In this document: piece after piece, positions 1 through 12,286 of the stretch
How the letters are laid out: the number at the start of each line of letters is the position of its first letter
How positions within the stretch are numbered: position 1 is the stretch's first letter
Made by a program: the position numbers and the translations under genes
The notes under the pieces: generated by a model
What the model was told of the DNA's origin: nothing
Databases searched by the model: none
The model's input: only the letters and a program-made list of their open reading frames with translations
Assembly: GCA_022885665.1 (NCBI GenBank)
Contig: JAGQDJ010000200.1
Coordinates: forward strand, 79,281-143,280
Reading direction: 5' to 3'
Origin: Triops longicaudatus
Lineage: Eukaryota; Arthropoda; Branchiopoda; Notostraca; Triopsidae
DNA length: 64,000 bases

Positions 1-3000
1 GCAAATGAGACTTGTCACATCCCTTAAGGTTAAACGTGCCTCGGGATTCAATTCATCCACTACTCGGTCGGCCATGCCTTGCTTGTTGATCTGCCGGTCA
101 TAGATCTTCTTCTCTAAGCTATTGTCCATCACTAGCCGGTAAATGAAACACTGTTTTTGCTGGCCGTAACGATACACTCGACACACGGCCTGCGCGTCGT
201 GACACGGGTTCCAAGAAGCGTCCAAAACCACGACACGGTTCGCTCCTACCAAATTGATCCCCAAAGACCCGGCACGCGTCGAGACCAGAAATAAGGGCAT
301 TGTGCCATGATTGAAATCTTGTACCATTTTTTCGCGTTCTTGAGCTGTCGTACTTCCATCTAATCCTATAAGCCAACAATCAAAATAAGTATACCGTTAA
401 ATGTAATCGCCTAGTCGTTAATAACATTATTAAGAAGGATTAAATGGGGCTTACGGAAGTAGTGTTTGTTCCTCGTCCAACGCTCATTAGTATTCGGTAC
501 TGCTCGGAGCTGTAAGTAATCCTCTAATAAGGACAACGTAAACAGACTTTGACTAAACAGCAGCATTCGGTCCCCCAACACAACCGTTTCCGTGAGAATA
601 CTGAAAAAAATCTCGAATTTTCCGGAATTCTCGATAGCACCCGGAATATAATCCTTCATAAGATCTTGAGCCTACAAAGAAGCATAATTTAATCAACAAG
701 ACGCAAATTAGACGTAAACATATCCTTAACATGAAACAAATAAATAATAATTAAAGTAAAACGAATGAGTATTACACAAAAGTGAGTAATACTTACAAAA
801 CAAATTACTTAGCAGAACATAATATTAATTAAGCGACTAAAAGTACAAAAATAAATGTATTAAAACGTAAACTATACTAAATCAAAGGAGCAAAGTAAAG
901 AAACAAGGAATCTGAATAACTAAAAATAGGTTTATTAAATAAAACAAATGGACAAAATGATGAAATACGTAATAAGCGAAAACGTAAAACAAATAAAGAA
1001 GGTACCCAATCTAGAGGCACAAGATCTTCTCCTTTTCTATCTCGAGCGACTGCTACGGAAGAGGAAGGTACGTTTTCGCCTAGAGGGTTTATTAAAGGCC
1101 CTTTCTTGCCGTTCTCTGTGCTATTGACTTCTTCCAAATCCAAGTCACGATCTTCGCCTCTTTTCTTCAAAAATTGGTACAAAACATCGGGATGATTCCA
1201 AATCTAGGACGCAACAAACAACAAATATGTAAATAATAATAATAATGAAAAAAAAATAAAAAAGACAATATCTTCAACTATTTCGAATTTTTACCTTGCA
1301 GCAAATGGCAAAAGCTCGTAAAGGGTTAGCTACAGCTTTGGTCTGCACAAGTTCGCCCATGAACCGCTTATATAAATCTCTCTGCACCCGTGTCATCCGT
1401 AACAACAAGACATGCTCCTCTTTCGGAGGTAAAGATGCCCTTAACACTACATGACTGCGTCTAAATACAGAAAATGGGTAATGATTAAAATTTTCTGGGT
1501 TTTAAGCAAGATGTTATGCTTCAGTACCTCTGGACAAAACCTTCCAACAAGGAATGTAGAACGTGAGCTCGGTGCCTCATAAGCCTAACGTCTTGAGGCG
1601 TACTATCTACACACTGCCCGTTGAGTATGGGCCGTTCAAACATATTACAAAATTCAGCTTTGGTGCCCAGAAAGTTCGGTCTCACAAAATCTACCATGCA
1701 CCAATATTCCAACAAATTGTTTTGCAAAGGGTAGCCCGTGAGTACGATTCTCCGTTTGGTTTGTACGTTCTTGAGCGCCATTGAAGTCGACGCGTGAGCA
1801 TTCTTAATGCGGTGACCTTCGTCGCATACCATTAAATCCGGCCCGGGCCTCACCAGCGCATGATAAATGGCTAAAAAGGGAGAAAAAAAAAATAATAATA
1901 ATAAAATAAAAAATACAAATAAATAACACTTAATTCTCCAAATTCAAGACACTGTAATCTTAATTAAAACTTTTGGATACTTCATGGACTGTGGCAAATA
2001 GGCGAACAAATAAAGTAATATAATAAAAATAAAAAAGGCAAATGACCAATCTACAAATTCAAATGCACAGTGAATTCTTGTCATAATAAACTCCTGAAAA
2101 TAAAAGAGAATCGTTCATCATATACGAAATTCGTTAAAACAGACGCTTTTTCTACACATTTATATATCTTAATAGGTATCTTTATATATCTTAATAGGGA
2201 TCTTAAAACCTGCCTATTACAGCCGAAATATTTATAAAAAGGTTCGTTATAACAAGACTATACTATTTATTTGGTACAATGGGAAGTACCGCTTACTTTC
2301 AAGTGCGTCCTTGTCTTTGCTTTCTTCTTCCAAATCAACGATTTCGTTTTTCTTTTTTCGTCCTTTTTTCTTGGCAATTTTCTTGCTAGTCAACTGTCGA
2401 TACAGTTCGTAGCCCATGAGCATAACGCCTCCTTGTTTGTACCAATCAACAATCACCTTCAAAGCGCTATGGTGAAAATGTATACCAAAACTCGAATCTA
2501 AATTACCTTTGTTCTTGTAGAAAGGGTTTTGTGGGCCTCGTTAAGAATAAATACTGTAAATTCTCTCGGCTTTACCGGACCGCTTTTTATCAAAGGGCTT
2601 TCGTGAGCGATCTTGGGCAGCCAAAAATTAAATTCTGACATCCAGTTTTGTAACGTATTGATGGGCACGATGCACAGCACCGTATGGGCAGATGTATGGT
2701 GAAGGAATATATCGCAAAACGAAATGACCTGAAAAATTGCGAAAATAGTTTCTAATTCAAAGAAAACTTTAAAATAGTTAAAATTTTTAATTTTCTTCTA
2801 AACGACCGAAATTACTGAAATAATTATAGATTATACAAAATAATAAAAAAATGCTTAAATTCAATGAAAATAGAGAACACAAAATGCTAATATAAAACAT
2901 TAAAGGAAAATATAACGTATTAAGTTCAGAAAACATTCAAAATGAAAAAAAAAATAATAATTATAAATATTGATAAGGGAAAAAAAGTAAAATCGTCGTT

Positions 3001-4258
3001 AATGAAGCTAGGTAACTTCTGTTACCTGCAAAGTTTTGCCTAAACCCATAGAATGTGCCAAGATGCATCCGAACCCTTCGGATTGCTTGAAACGTTCTAA
3101 TGACTCGACAATGTTATCAAACATAAAGCGAATGCCACCAATTTGGTGAGGTTTGACAGCCTGGGCTAACTGTGGCGACAAGAATAGGTCTGGTTCCATG
3201 GGTGGATGCCCAACATTGACCAATACTCTTCCTTGACTATCCGGTTGGTTAAAAGAATCTCTCGTGTGCATACCAAAGTTATTTACGTCCGTTTCCTCTC
3301 CACATTCATCTTCACTTTCACCTCCGGAGAGAATAACAACGTCATCATCGTCGTCCACCACGTCTTCAATGTCTCCCTTAACTTTGTCAAAGGCTCCTAT
3401 GGGAGCCAAGCTGGGTTTGCTCGATTCTTCATCGCTTGACAAGAAAATGACGTCATCCGAGTCCGATTCGACCGTAACTTCTTGTTTCACTTGACTCCGG
3501 TCGTTCTCTGTGCGGAGCACGGTAATGTCATCCGAGAGGGAGGACGACAGGAACGGCGAAGTCGTGTCTTCCTCGTCCAAAAGCTCTTGTTCAGCTAATG
3601 CAGCCAAACTTGCTAATTCAACAGCTTGTTCTTCCAACCGACGTTGCTTTTCCGCCTCGAATCTTAACCTTTGTTGTTCCTGCAACCGTTGCATACGTTC
3701 CATTTCTTGCTGCTGTGCATTGCGGGTGGCAGATTCGAGCTCGTTATCGTCCATGATTTTCTGGATGTTTCGACGGTACTGGCTGGCATTGGGTGCGCGT
3801 TTTTTGCGGGTATCGGAACTTTCGTCATATTTCTTTTTCCGCTTCCGACTCTTTTTACCCTGCAGAAGTGACGAATCGGCCACATCGGGCTGAGGAGGCT
3901 GGGAATCATCTTCTGGTTGTTCACAATCAGACTGACCCACGATGGCGTCTTCTAATGAAGCAAGCATGTCGAAGGGATCGTCCTCGTCTCCTGAATCATC
4001 TTCGGAGTTCGATTCTACTTCGGGAAAATCGCTTTGCAAAGACGCTGCCATTTCGTGCAACAGACTAGGTAAGGATGAATCGATGTCAACGGAGGTGGAA
4101 GAGTCCAGAGAACTGGTGGGAACGTGAGGTGGGGTATTTAAGGGATCATTGGCATTTTCAGGCTTCATTTTGGATGGTAAGATGTCTGTTTCGAAGCTTA
4201 AAAGGTCTTTGCCAGCTGGGTGATGATTGGTTAACGACGTACTACTATTTTCGTCCAT
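1..4258 (-). CDS. RAD54L2: SNF2-family helicase ARIP4/RAD54L2 homologue (3' end outside window)
   Basis: Nuclear ATP-dependent chromatin-remodelling helicase of the ATRX/ARIP4 group. Exons read on the minus strand (gene order): 4258-3026, 2728-2507, 2466-2297, 1870-1528, 1460-1295, 1203-1006, 671-455, 365-1 and onward past the edge. The first exon has an acidic/Ser-rich N-terminus, a Lys/Arg tract (KKSRKRKKKY), a Gln-rich coiled coil and two SUMO-interaction-like patches (VIFLSS, VVILSGG), then LVNVGHPP and the Walker A region GLGKT. Later exons give the DEGH box (VCDEGHRIKN), LTGYPLQNN, and motifs V-VI (STRAGSLGINL ... QAVCRVYRYGQ). The DEGH box and the VRPNFLGT / NMFERPILNGQ blocks match ARIP4 rather than ATRX. 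The first Met (MDENSS) follows an in-frame open stretch after an acceptor near 4285, so a 5' exon could add residues. It is divergent from ISY1. Confidence 0.93.
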
Positions 4259-4613
4259 TTCATAGTCATGGAGCTGCAAAATCTGTCAAATGAGCACAAC
4301 AAATAAGCGTTATAATTAATAGAATATTACTTATTCGTTGTAAAACTTTTAAAAGACTTACTGCAGCGCAAATGAACGATTTTACAGCATATTCTGTGCA
4401 CTTCGAGACAAAAACACGGATGGCTAGTTTAAAATCGATAAATATATTTATCAAAATTAAAAGCATTTCGATACATTTTACGTCTTTACTATCGATTATT
4501 ATACATTAAATCGATTTTAAACGGCTAGAACAATGTTTATCGATATCGAAAAATAAAGCCCGAAAGTTTGTTGACAAAATTTGGGACACATCCGAGTCCG
4601 TTTTCGTTGGAAA
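4259..4613. promoter_or_regulatory. Divergent promoter between ARIP4 and ISY1 with an ATCGAT cluster
   Basis: This is the 355-bp space between the start codons of two head-to-head genes. It holds four copies of ATCGAT (4434-4439, 4491-4496, 4510-4515, 4539-4544) within 111 bp, in AT-rich sequence. The fly DRE, bound by DREF, is TATCGATA and is common in housekeeping divergent promoters. The last copy, TTATCGATATCG, comes nearest. The role is inferred; only the motif cluster and gene orientation are seen. Confidence 0.5.
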
Positions 4614-5763
4614 ATGGTGAGCGATTAAATAAACAAAATATATGTTACTAATATTATTTTCTTTTAGGCTCGTAACGCGGAAAAAGCTATGTAAGTTTTA
4701 TTTGAAATAACTATTTTTTGTTAAATTATTATCTGTAGGACCACGCTAGCCAGGTGGAGAGCAGCTCACCTGGGCGAAGGCGAAAAACCAAAAGAACGTC
4801 GGCCTTGGTTAGCGTCAGATTGTGACAACTTACGGGAAGCCGAGCGATGGCGAGGCCAAATTATTCGCGAAATTTCACGCAAAACGTCCCAGATTCAAAA
4901 CGGTACTTAAGCACATAAAAACGAAACTGGATTGGAATATGCAATAATCTGTGTAACAAAATATAATATTCTTTTTCTGTTTTAGCCGGTTTGGGAGAAT
5001 TCCGGATACGTGACCTCAATGATGAAATCAACAAATTACTGAGGGAAAAAAGACATTGGGAACGTCGCATTCGTGAACTAGGCGGTCCTGATTACTTCCG
5101 TGTCGGACCTCGAGTTATAGACAGTCAGGGCAAAGAAGTACCAGGCAATAGAGGATACAAATACTTCGGTGCAGCCAAGGATTTGCCTGGTAATTTTTTT
5201 TTAACTCCCTAACCGGAATCTAGATGCATAAAGTCTTCAGTTTTTTAAATTCAGTTAAATTCAGCGTTTTTGTCGGAGTTGTACTAAAAATTGTCATTCA
5301 TTAATCACATTATATTTAATACAGTAAATAATTCTAAAATTCAACAGGTGTTCGTGAGTTATTTGCACAAGAGCCACCTCCGCCCCCGAAGAAAACTCGC
5401 GCCGAGTTAATGAAAGATATTGACGCTGATTATTACGGTTATCGTGACGACGACGACGGTATTCTCATTCCCTTAGAAGAAGAGGCTGAAAAGACGGCTA
5501 TTGCCAAAGCAGTGGATGAATGGAAGGCGAAAAAAGAAGCTGGTTTAATAGAATTTGAAGAAGACGATCAGGATTTTAACATCTACGCAGTCCACCGCCA
5601 AATTCCGACTTCCGAACTCCTGGAAGACGAGCCCGAAGGTCTAATCCCCCGTTTCAACACCATTGTCCGCGTTCCTTCGCAGAAAGAAATCGAGGAAGCA
5701 TTACTCCGACGTCGCAAACAAGAATTACTCGAAAAATTCGGCATAACGGACCAAGAAAATTGA
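4614..5763 (+). CDS. ISY1: Pre-mRNA-splicing factor ISY1 homologue
   Basis: Spliceosomal NineTeen-complex protein acting in the catalytic spliceosome. Exons 4614-4616, 4668-4690, 4739-4902, 4986-5189 and 5348-5763 join in phase to a 269-residue protein starting MARNAEKAMTTLARWRA and containing the conserved blocks RELGGPDYFR and GYKYFGAAKDLPGV, then an acidic middle and a C-terminus of charged helix. Length is close to the family (about 285 residues in human). The start codon is a separate exon: ATG is followed directly by a GTGAGC donor, so the initiator Met is all that exon 1 contributes. Two AATAAA signals follow about 55-70 bp after the stop. The gene is divergent from the ARIP4 helicase and convergent with the SLC35E1-type transporter. 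Confidence 0.96.
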
Positions 5764-5818
5764 TAAATGTGACGCTGGTACACGTTGAAGGAGTTTGTAA
5801 TGTTCTTTTTTTTTTTGG

Positions 5819-5833
5819 AATAAAAACAATAAA
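5819..5833 (+). terminator. Polyadenylation signals of ISY1
   Basis: Two AATAAA hexamers (5819-5824 and 5828-5833) lie after a T-rich run, 55-70 bp beyond the ISY1 stop codon. Confidence 0.6.
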
Positions 5834-6037
5834 GTCTTTGTGACCTACCATTCGAGCTTTTAAAACATAAATTAATAAGGGAATGGAGTCCCCGTAATGA
5901 TTAATGTCTGTACTTCACAGTATTGGCTTAGGAGAACAGATTATGCTAACTTCCCCCTTTCCTCCTCCCCCAGGATTAAAAAATCGACAGACAAAATTTA
6001 ATTTTACAACAATTGTTTTTAAGATAGTGCATTATTG

Positions 6038-7825
6038 TTATAACGATTGCAACTTCCCGTTGTGATAATGTTTGGCGAAACCATTCTTGGAAACAGAGCC
6101 GTTAGATTCAGACCAGTACGTTTCGACCGGTCGTGAAGACAAAATGTCCAATCGACTGACGGGTAGCACAGCTGCTTTTTTCTTCGCTTGGTTAGCATCA
6201 TACTTCGCCTATATAAAAAAATAAAAATAAATAAAGAGCATTTCTCCATTGTGATCGCTCGTACAAATTAGCGAAACCAAACAAAATTAATTAAAGTTCT
6301 GCGGATTAAAAAAAACTGACAGAAAAGAATTTTAACCATCTAAATCCATTTTTTTACTCAACATTAAATAAGATTATTAGTATCAATATAATAAGTATTT
6401 TACGTACTATTACGAAAAACTCTTTCCATATGAGTACACTAGAGTTTGTGCGTAAATACGAACGTATACTTCATGCATGAATATTAGAAACATCTAAATA
6501 TGTTTCGAAATATTACCTTATTATAATACAATACGCCGAAAACCGCAAGTCCCATACCAAAGACATTGGTAGGAGTGACGGGGTTTTTCAGCAGTAGTAG
6601 CGACACTACAATAACGGCGATTCGCTTCGAGGCATTTGCCACTGCATACGTCAGCGGAGTGACTAGAGATAACACGCTAAAGGCAACAATGTTCTGCAAC
6701 CAATTCAACAGACCGTCAACAGCTAACATTATGAGTATATAACCCGCGTTATGATCGCTTGACTATGGAAAATACAATAATATTCCATTAAAATTCGGAA
6801 ATTCTACTGCCGGAAAGGGAATTACCGCTGGGTCATTGATAATGCGCGGAAAGTCGTACAGTAGCCAAATCGGCAGGAACATGAAGAACGAAAGTCGGCC
6901 CAAGATATGTAATAATCGCAAATGGTGAACTCCTGTGTCGTGTAAAACCTAAAGAGAAGAACAATTAGTGAATTTGATTTTTTAACGGTCCCAGAATCAA
7001 AATAAAAAATATTATATTTTCAAAAATAAAAAGCAGTAAAATAGATTTCGTACTTTCTTTGAGAAAATGTTTTGTAGAGAAAAGCCCGCCGTAGCGAGAA
7101 GAGCTGCAACAAGTCCGATGACGTCAAACGACAACTCGGTAATCGTAGCAATAGCTACTCCGGTAATAATAGGTACCAGGGAGAGATATACTTGTGTCGT
7201 TTGCTGCTCTCCCATGATCACTCTGGATAAAATGACGGTAAACAGCGGCATGGATGCCTTCACTGTAAAGAAAATATGTTTTAAAAGAAACATTTTTTTA
7301 TGACATGTTGATGTTTTTTTACAAATAAATAAAACTCAATGAAGGCTAATCCTTATCGTAAGTTACAATAGTAGCCGCGTACATAAACATGGGTACTACC
7401 TGACTGGCTATTGCTCGATGGCCCACAGGAAATAAAACGTTTTATACATATTTTAATTTTATGTTTCCCCCCTTTTTTTCAGCTTGATGTGTTTTCGTAC
7501 CTGTGTGGGCGAATGATACAGGCACCTTCCATATGCTTACATGTGAAAACACAGAGGACACAAATTTGCCCAAAGCCAGGGGCAACACTAATCGGAAGTA
7601 ATAAGGCCATCCAATGTCAAACGTTCTTCGGATGCCCCATAGTCTGAACAAAGGTCCTGAATAGGCTGTTATGGATAACAATTGAACAATAGTCACTGTC
7701 ATGGGGTAAGGAAAGTCATTTAGCACCATTTTACCCACTACATTGTTAGTGGAACTGATTGTATACCATAGGAAGCACAGAATCACCACTTTGACTCCTT
7801 CACGTATCCGTTTTGGGTCAGACAT
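6038..7825 (-). CDS. SLC35E1: SLC35E1-type nucleotide-sugar/triose-phosphate transporter family protein
   Basis: Multi-pass Golgi/ER membrane protein of the drug/metabolite transporter superfamily; the substrate of SLC35E1 is not established. Exons 7825-7501, 7262-7054, 6948-6826, 6762-6517 and 6208-6038 join in phase to 357 residues. Diagnostic blocks are LCFLWYTISSTNNVVGK near the N-terminus, HVSIWKVPVSFAHTVKASMP across the first junction, YLSLVPIITGV, ITELSFD, SLQNIFSKK, and near the end PLTYAVANASKRI and KNPVTPTNVFGM. It ends in a basic tail beginning AKYDANQAKKK, as in the human protein. About eight to ten hydrophobic helices are visible. It is convergent with ISY1, with 274 bp between the stop codons. 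Confidence 0.95.
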
Positions 7826-9278
7826 AATTGAAGCCTGTGTTTTATCCGCAGAGCAGAAAAGGATAATAGAGTTATTTTTCGTCTGCTTTCAACAGAAGTC
7901 TTAGGTAAAGAAGGCGGAGGGAAAGCTGGGAATTGTAACAGCTCAAGTGTTACCTCTTCCAGCTTGCTGACTTTCTTGCGGAACTTTTCTTTTCTCCGCC
8001 ACGTAAACCGCGCTACTTTGGGGCACTAGAAGCAGGTGGGCGTAACCATACTTGAATAAAAGATACGGCAATAGATGGCTTTAAGGTCGCTACTGGAGGG
8101 TTCCAATTTTCTCAAATTTCCATTCTGGGATCGTAGAAATGTTTTGCGCTGTCTGCTCTAATCACGCAGCCGCTTATTAATTTTCGCTTATAAAAACGTT
8201 CGACTCTATTGTAAGCGAATTTCTTACGGAGAGGCTCTACCTAATATTCCCGTAAGCCAAAAGTCGCCCGGCCGAGATTAGGCACTGCAGTGTCGAAGAC
8301 AGCCTTTTTCTCGTACTGGTTCTCGCTAGTTTGAATCTAGCTTCGTCTGTCTCCCAATTACGCTCGAAGTTTTGAACTAGTTTGAGCGGATTAGTTTTGA
8401 ATTATACTAAAAAGAGTAAAATTAATGTAAGGATGACTCTACACAATGTTACTTGAATTAAATAGCTTTTCGTACAAAAATTACGTAGTTGCAATACGAA
8501 TGTGTTTTTTAACACACTGCAGGGCAACACAAACAATCAGCTTTTCGCTCTTTTTAGAGGCTACGCTAGAGTACTGGAGCTCAGTTCATTTGTCAAGCGT
8601 AGAACGCATTCGGGTTACTACATTCAGTGGTATCGTTTGTTGCGTGTTTCAATAAGACAGCGCGTCACGTAGCATCGTACGCAACGAAACCCGTGTAATA
8701 CACAACTGTTCCACATGCCTGCTTTGTCAGCTAATCGTGTCAGAGGCTACCTGCAGCGCTTTAAGTAAAATGCTAACGAAGCGTAGCGCGCTAGGCACAT
8801 CAGGTGTCGCAACTAAAGCGTGGTCCTATACACACGTTCTGTATGCAGATGAAAGAAATTGGAATTGAGTACCCATTAAAAGTGTAATAAAGTTTTAGTC
8901 AAATGGACTAATTTTGGAGTTGCGTACGTTGAAGATCTGAACTAGGCCATCCAGGGTTCGCTAAAAAAATGCACAGGTAGTTGTGTGTCAAGCACTATGG
9001 ATATTTTTTTGTAGAAAAATATAAGTAAATGCATTTCTACGAAATTAAGAAAATTCAACAATGTAATTTAACAGATAAATTAAAAGAAACCAAAAAGTGT
9101 TCGGCAAATGAACGCCAACACTCGTAGGCAATATATTTTTCCATTTACAAGAAGTTTGCGTTAAATTGCTTCAAATCCCGCAATCGTGTACTTATGAACA
9201 AAATATCTTAGCAAACAAAGAAAACTCAAATGGCGTAGATCACATTATACAAAATATACTGGAATTTCCAATAACAGT
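7826..9278. other. Intergenic, no gene recognised
   Basis: About 1.45 kb between the start of the SLC35E1 gene and the end of TVP23. The sequence is AT-rich with scattered stops in all frames. The only ORF of note (8446-8655, +, 69 codons) has no recognisable domain. The part just upstream of 7826 is presumably the SLC35E1 promoter. Confidence 0.6.
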
Positions 9279-10161
9279 CTAAATAACGGATGACCCGCTG
9301 GCAGTCGTTGGCTGGGCTCCTCTACTGAGAACATTGGTCATCATGTTCTGAAACAACTGCTTCTGGAAAAAGTCGGTGAACACGCCCGACACCGAGGAAG
9401 TGATAGATTGCCCCTGTCCTAATTTACAGCGTAGGTAACCATGGACGTTCGCTCCTTGAAGAGTTAAAGCTACGAGAACCAAGACTAGCCACCGGAAACT
9501 GAATTTAAATAAGGCGATCAACAATAGCAGAGCCCAGAGAATAGGGAAAACCAATAAGCCGGTCCAAAATAAACGCGTATCGGCTGGAAGCGATTTGTTA
9601 ACGTCACTGTCCTAATAAGGTACACTGTTTAGATTAAGAGTCAATCGGACGCGAGCTTGAATACGCACTTTTCGTGATTCATAAACCCAATGACTATTTC
9701 CCTCTTCGTCAACGTAGCTCCACCATCTGAGTCCAACCATAAGCCGACCTGATGATAAAATTGCAGATATTATTTATACTACAGCTAAGAAAATCGACGG
9801 AAAATCATACCTGAAATATTTTTTACGGTCCAAAAATCGAAGGAAAGGAGAATGACGACAGAGACGAAACTAGCAATAAATCCGTCAATAAACCAGCCGC
9901 AAAATAAATAAACGAGCAGAGCCGCTGCTCGGAATGCAATGTGGAAGAAGGCTACATATGGATATCTAAAATATAAGGAGGCTAAAAATTTCGAGGACTT
10001 GTATTTCGCCTTGTTATAACTTTACCTAAACTGACTTGAACCAGTTTTTTCTTCTTCACCGAAGCCGACTGTATCGTCGTCGAGTAAAGGTATCTTAAAA
10101 TGCACGCATTAGCAGGGGAGTTTATTTTAAATTGCAAAGAAATTACCGTTGTCGTTGACAT
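9279..10161 (-). CDS. TVP23: Golgi membrane protein TVP23 homologue (FAM18 family)
   Basis: Small tetraspan protein of the late Golgi involved in vesicle traffic. Exons 10161-10147, 10093-10026, 9965-9811, 9748-9669 and 9611-9279 join in phase to 216 residues. The N-terminus reads MSTTTIPLLDDDTVGFGEEE. It is followed by HPYV-type FFH helices (YPYVAFFHIAFRAAAL), DFWTVKNISGRLMVGLRWW, the block DEEGNSHWVYESRK, and the hallmark LQGANVHGYLRCK. Length and order agree with the family (about 205 residues). The last exon ends in a Ser/Thr/Gly tail. The first exon is 15 bp. A plus-strand ORF begins about 100 bp upstream, so the promoter may be shared. Confidence 0.95.
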
Positions 10162-10263
10162 GTTTGTCCAGTTGAACACGTAAACAAGGGCAATAACGGG
10201 AATAATACAAATAAAGAGGGAGGGACTCAATCAAGTTCGTTTTGAACGTGCTGTGGCGTCACT

Positions 10264-10663
10264 ATGCGGAAATCGGCTTTAAAACACACATTGGTTGCAA
10301 TTGTTAAAGGTTTTCTGTTTTATTTTAAAGTTCCACACAAACATAAAAATTCAGGTAAAAAAAATTCTACTGCACATTCTTTGGCAAAATTATCTAGGTC
10401 TGACGAATTTTTGGAGGTCAGCCAAAGTTCGCACAACCTGTATCGTATTTTCTTTCGGATCATTCACTAGAGGCGTTCAAATAGCTCGTCTATACAAGAC
10501 GCTAAAAGACACCCTTTTCGCAAATTACAAGTCAGGTTTTCCGCTGATTAGTCACCAGCTGGTTATTCCGGAAAATGACATATTACATAGAATTTTAAAG
10601 TTAAGAGCAGACATACAAGAAAAACTATTAGTAGCGGATATCTCTAAACTGAAATATGCCTAA
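10264..10663 (+). CDS. Possible small gene of unknown function, head-to-head with TVP23
   Basis: Two overlapping open stretches suggest a short spliced or single-exon gene. One starts MRKSALKHTLVAIVKG at 10264. The other is a 122-codon frame (10295-10663) ending in KLRADIQEKLLVADISKLKYA, which looks like an amphipathic helical C-terminus. Potential donors and acceptors exist (GTAAAA near 10354, CTAG near 10396 and 10470), but I could not settle one structure. I do not recognise the family. Support is the clean stop, the position 100 bp from the TVP23 start, and protein-like composition; chance ORFs remain possible. Confidence 0.33.
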
Positions 10664-11388
10664 TTTGATTTCTCATACCGCTCTCAATCGGATGGTAGAT
10701 AAACTCAAAGTAGCTCAATTACATATGCCTTGAACCCTCTACCTCCGGGTATGGCGGTGTCATACAATCTACTCATTTGAATTATTTCTGTAAATTATTA
10801 ATTATGTGGTACGAAATAAATACGAATTGAACTACTGAAGTCGAATTTGATTATAACAAAAGCCGCCAAAATGTGAAAGTGGTATAGGACATCACAGACC
10901 TCTAACGGTAGCTCTTGTCTCTGACTCCGTGGTGATTCACCAGAAAGCGTCAAATAGTCGCTTGGCTAGTAGACGACTTTGCGATAAGACGGAATACATA
11001 CACGGATTTGGTTACTTTAATTTCCGAAAAACGAAACGAATTATGGAAAGTCTTTCAAGCGAAGAGGTATCTATATGTCTATTTGCACGAGCATAGCATT
11101 AAATTTTATGGCTGCAGTGTAATGGGTAACTTTTAAAAATATAAAATCGAACACAGCTCTGACGTAGTTACGTCAATAAATCCCGTGGGACATGAACTGG
11201 GGGAATTCGCATATAGATTTTCCAGAAGATTTTATGGCAGTAGTACATGCCCCACTTAAAAATAATTTTTAAAGAGCTAGACCTAGATGAAATGACTGCT
11301 TTGTGAGTTCGGTTTTATTAATTTTACAATACTATATTTGTTGAAACTGATTCTTTGATATTTGCATTAATTTACTATTGAACTGTAA

Positions 11389-11437
11389 GGAAATAGTTGG
11401 TAAACGGAAATAGTTGATAACGGAAATAGTTTATTAA
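11389..11437 (+). repeat. Short tandem repeat in the ARL6IP1 leader
   Basis: Three diverging copies of about 16 bp sharing GGAAATAGTT lie just before the start codon, with a related GGAAATGG just after it. They probably lie in the 5' UTR. Confidence 0.5.
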
Positions 11438-11438
11438 A

Positions 11439-12286
11439 ATGGTAAGGAAATGGCAAAATAAATAATGGAAATTTTTCGAATTGCAGGAAGCGCAAGTCAA
11501 GCGAGTCAAACGACTGCTTGAGACGTGGAGAGAATTCTTAGTTTTCATTTCCGCCTTGCTTCTGTGGGAGAAATCGTGGTTCCCTGGCGTTCTCATAGTT
11601 TCTGTAACTTCAGTTTTCACGTAAAGCTATTAAGCAAATAACTTAACCGAAATATTTTAATAAGTGTTGTAAATATAGGCTGCATTGGTATTTTAGCCCA
11701 TCCGTGCTCACCACCTTATCCATTGTTGGCCTAGTAGCCACTTTACTTGACTTCATTGTACCCCAAATCAGCGCTATTTTAAGTCCTCCTGAACAATGGA
11801 CCGGACCTAAGGAGAGAGCTTACGAGAAGATTTGCCAACACATTGTTAGTGCGCAAACCTTCTTGCTTGAACAGTGGGCTGCTTTGAAATCACTGAAGGA
11901 AGTTCGTCCCAAAACAGTAATATCTGCACATTCACGTATTTCAAAGTGCTTAGGTATTTGTTTGTAGTATTTCGTCCTGATGTTTTCTGTACTAACTACC
12001 TCGGCGTGGGTTGGCAGCGTCGTCAATAACCTATTCCTGGCCTACCTAGGTGGTAAGTTTTTTACACATTTTTTTAAATCTAAAATAATTATAAAAAATA
12101 ATTGCAAAATAAAAAAGAACAATTATATCTAGCAGAGTTTTAATCGTTACAGTTTGTGGGTTGGTCTTATTTCCCGGCATGTATAAATACGGTATCGCCC
12201 AGCGTGTTGCATCCATTTTAGTTTTAACCCTAGCCGACTCCATCAAAAGTGCCCGCACGGACTCAGATAAAGTGAAGCGCAGTTAA
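11439..12286 (+). CDS. ARL6IP1: ADP-ribosylation factor-like 6-interacting protein 1 homologue
   Basis: ER-shaping reticulon-like membrane protein. Exons 11439-11441, 11487-11620, 11679-11916, 11968-12052 and 12153-12286 join in phase to 197 residues, near the 203 of human ARL6IP1. It begins MEAQVKRVKRLLETWREF, then LLLWEKSWFPGVLI (matching the VLRWERAWFPPAIM region), two hydrophobic hairpins, SLKEVRPKTYFVLM (human TLKEEKPKMYFMTM), SAWVGSVVNNLFLAY, and LVLFPGMYKYGI. The initiator ATG sits alone at the end of exon 1 and is followed at once by a GTAAGG donor and a 45-bp intron, the same arrangement as in ISY1. A short purine-rich repeat occupies the leader. Confidence 0.93.

Noticed and set aside
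3510..3893. 127-codon plus-strand ORF rich in Ser and Arg
   Set aside because: It is the reverse of the acidic/Gln-rich first exon of the ARIP4 helicase, and its composition is the complement of that exon.
10295..10663. Reading the 122-codon ORF as a complete single-exon protein
   Set aside because: Its first half is low-complexity and overlaps possible splice sites; I kept the region only as a low-confidence gene.
12046..12258. 70-codon minus-strand ORF
   Set aside because: It lies on the reverse of the ARL6IP1 exon and intron.
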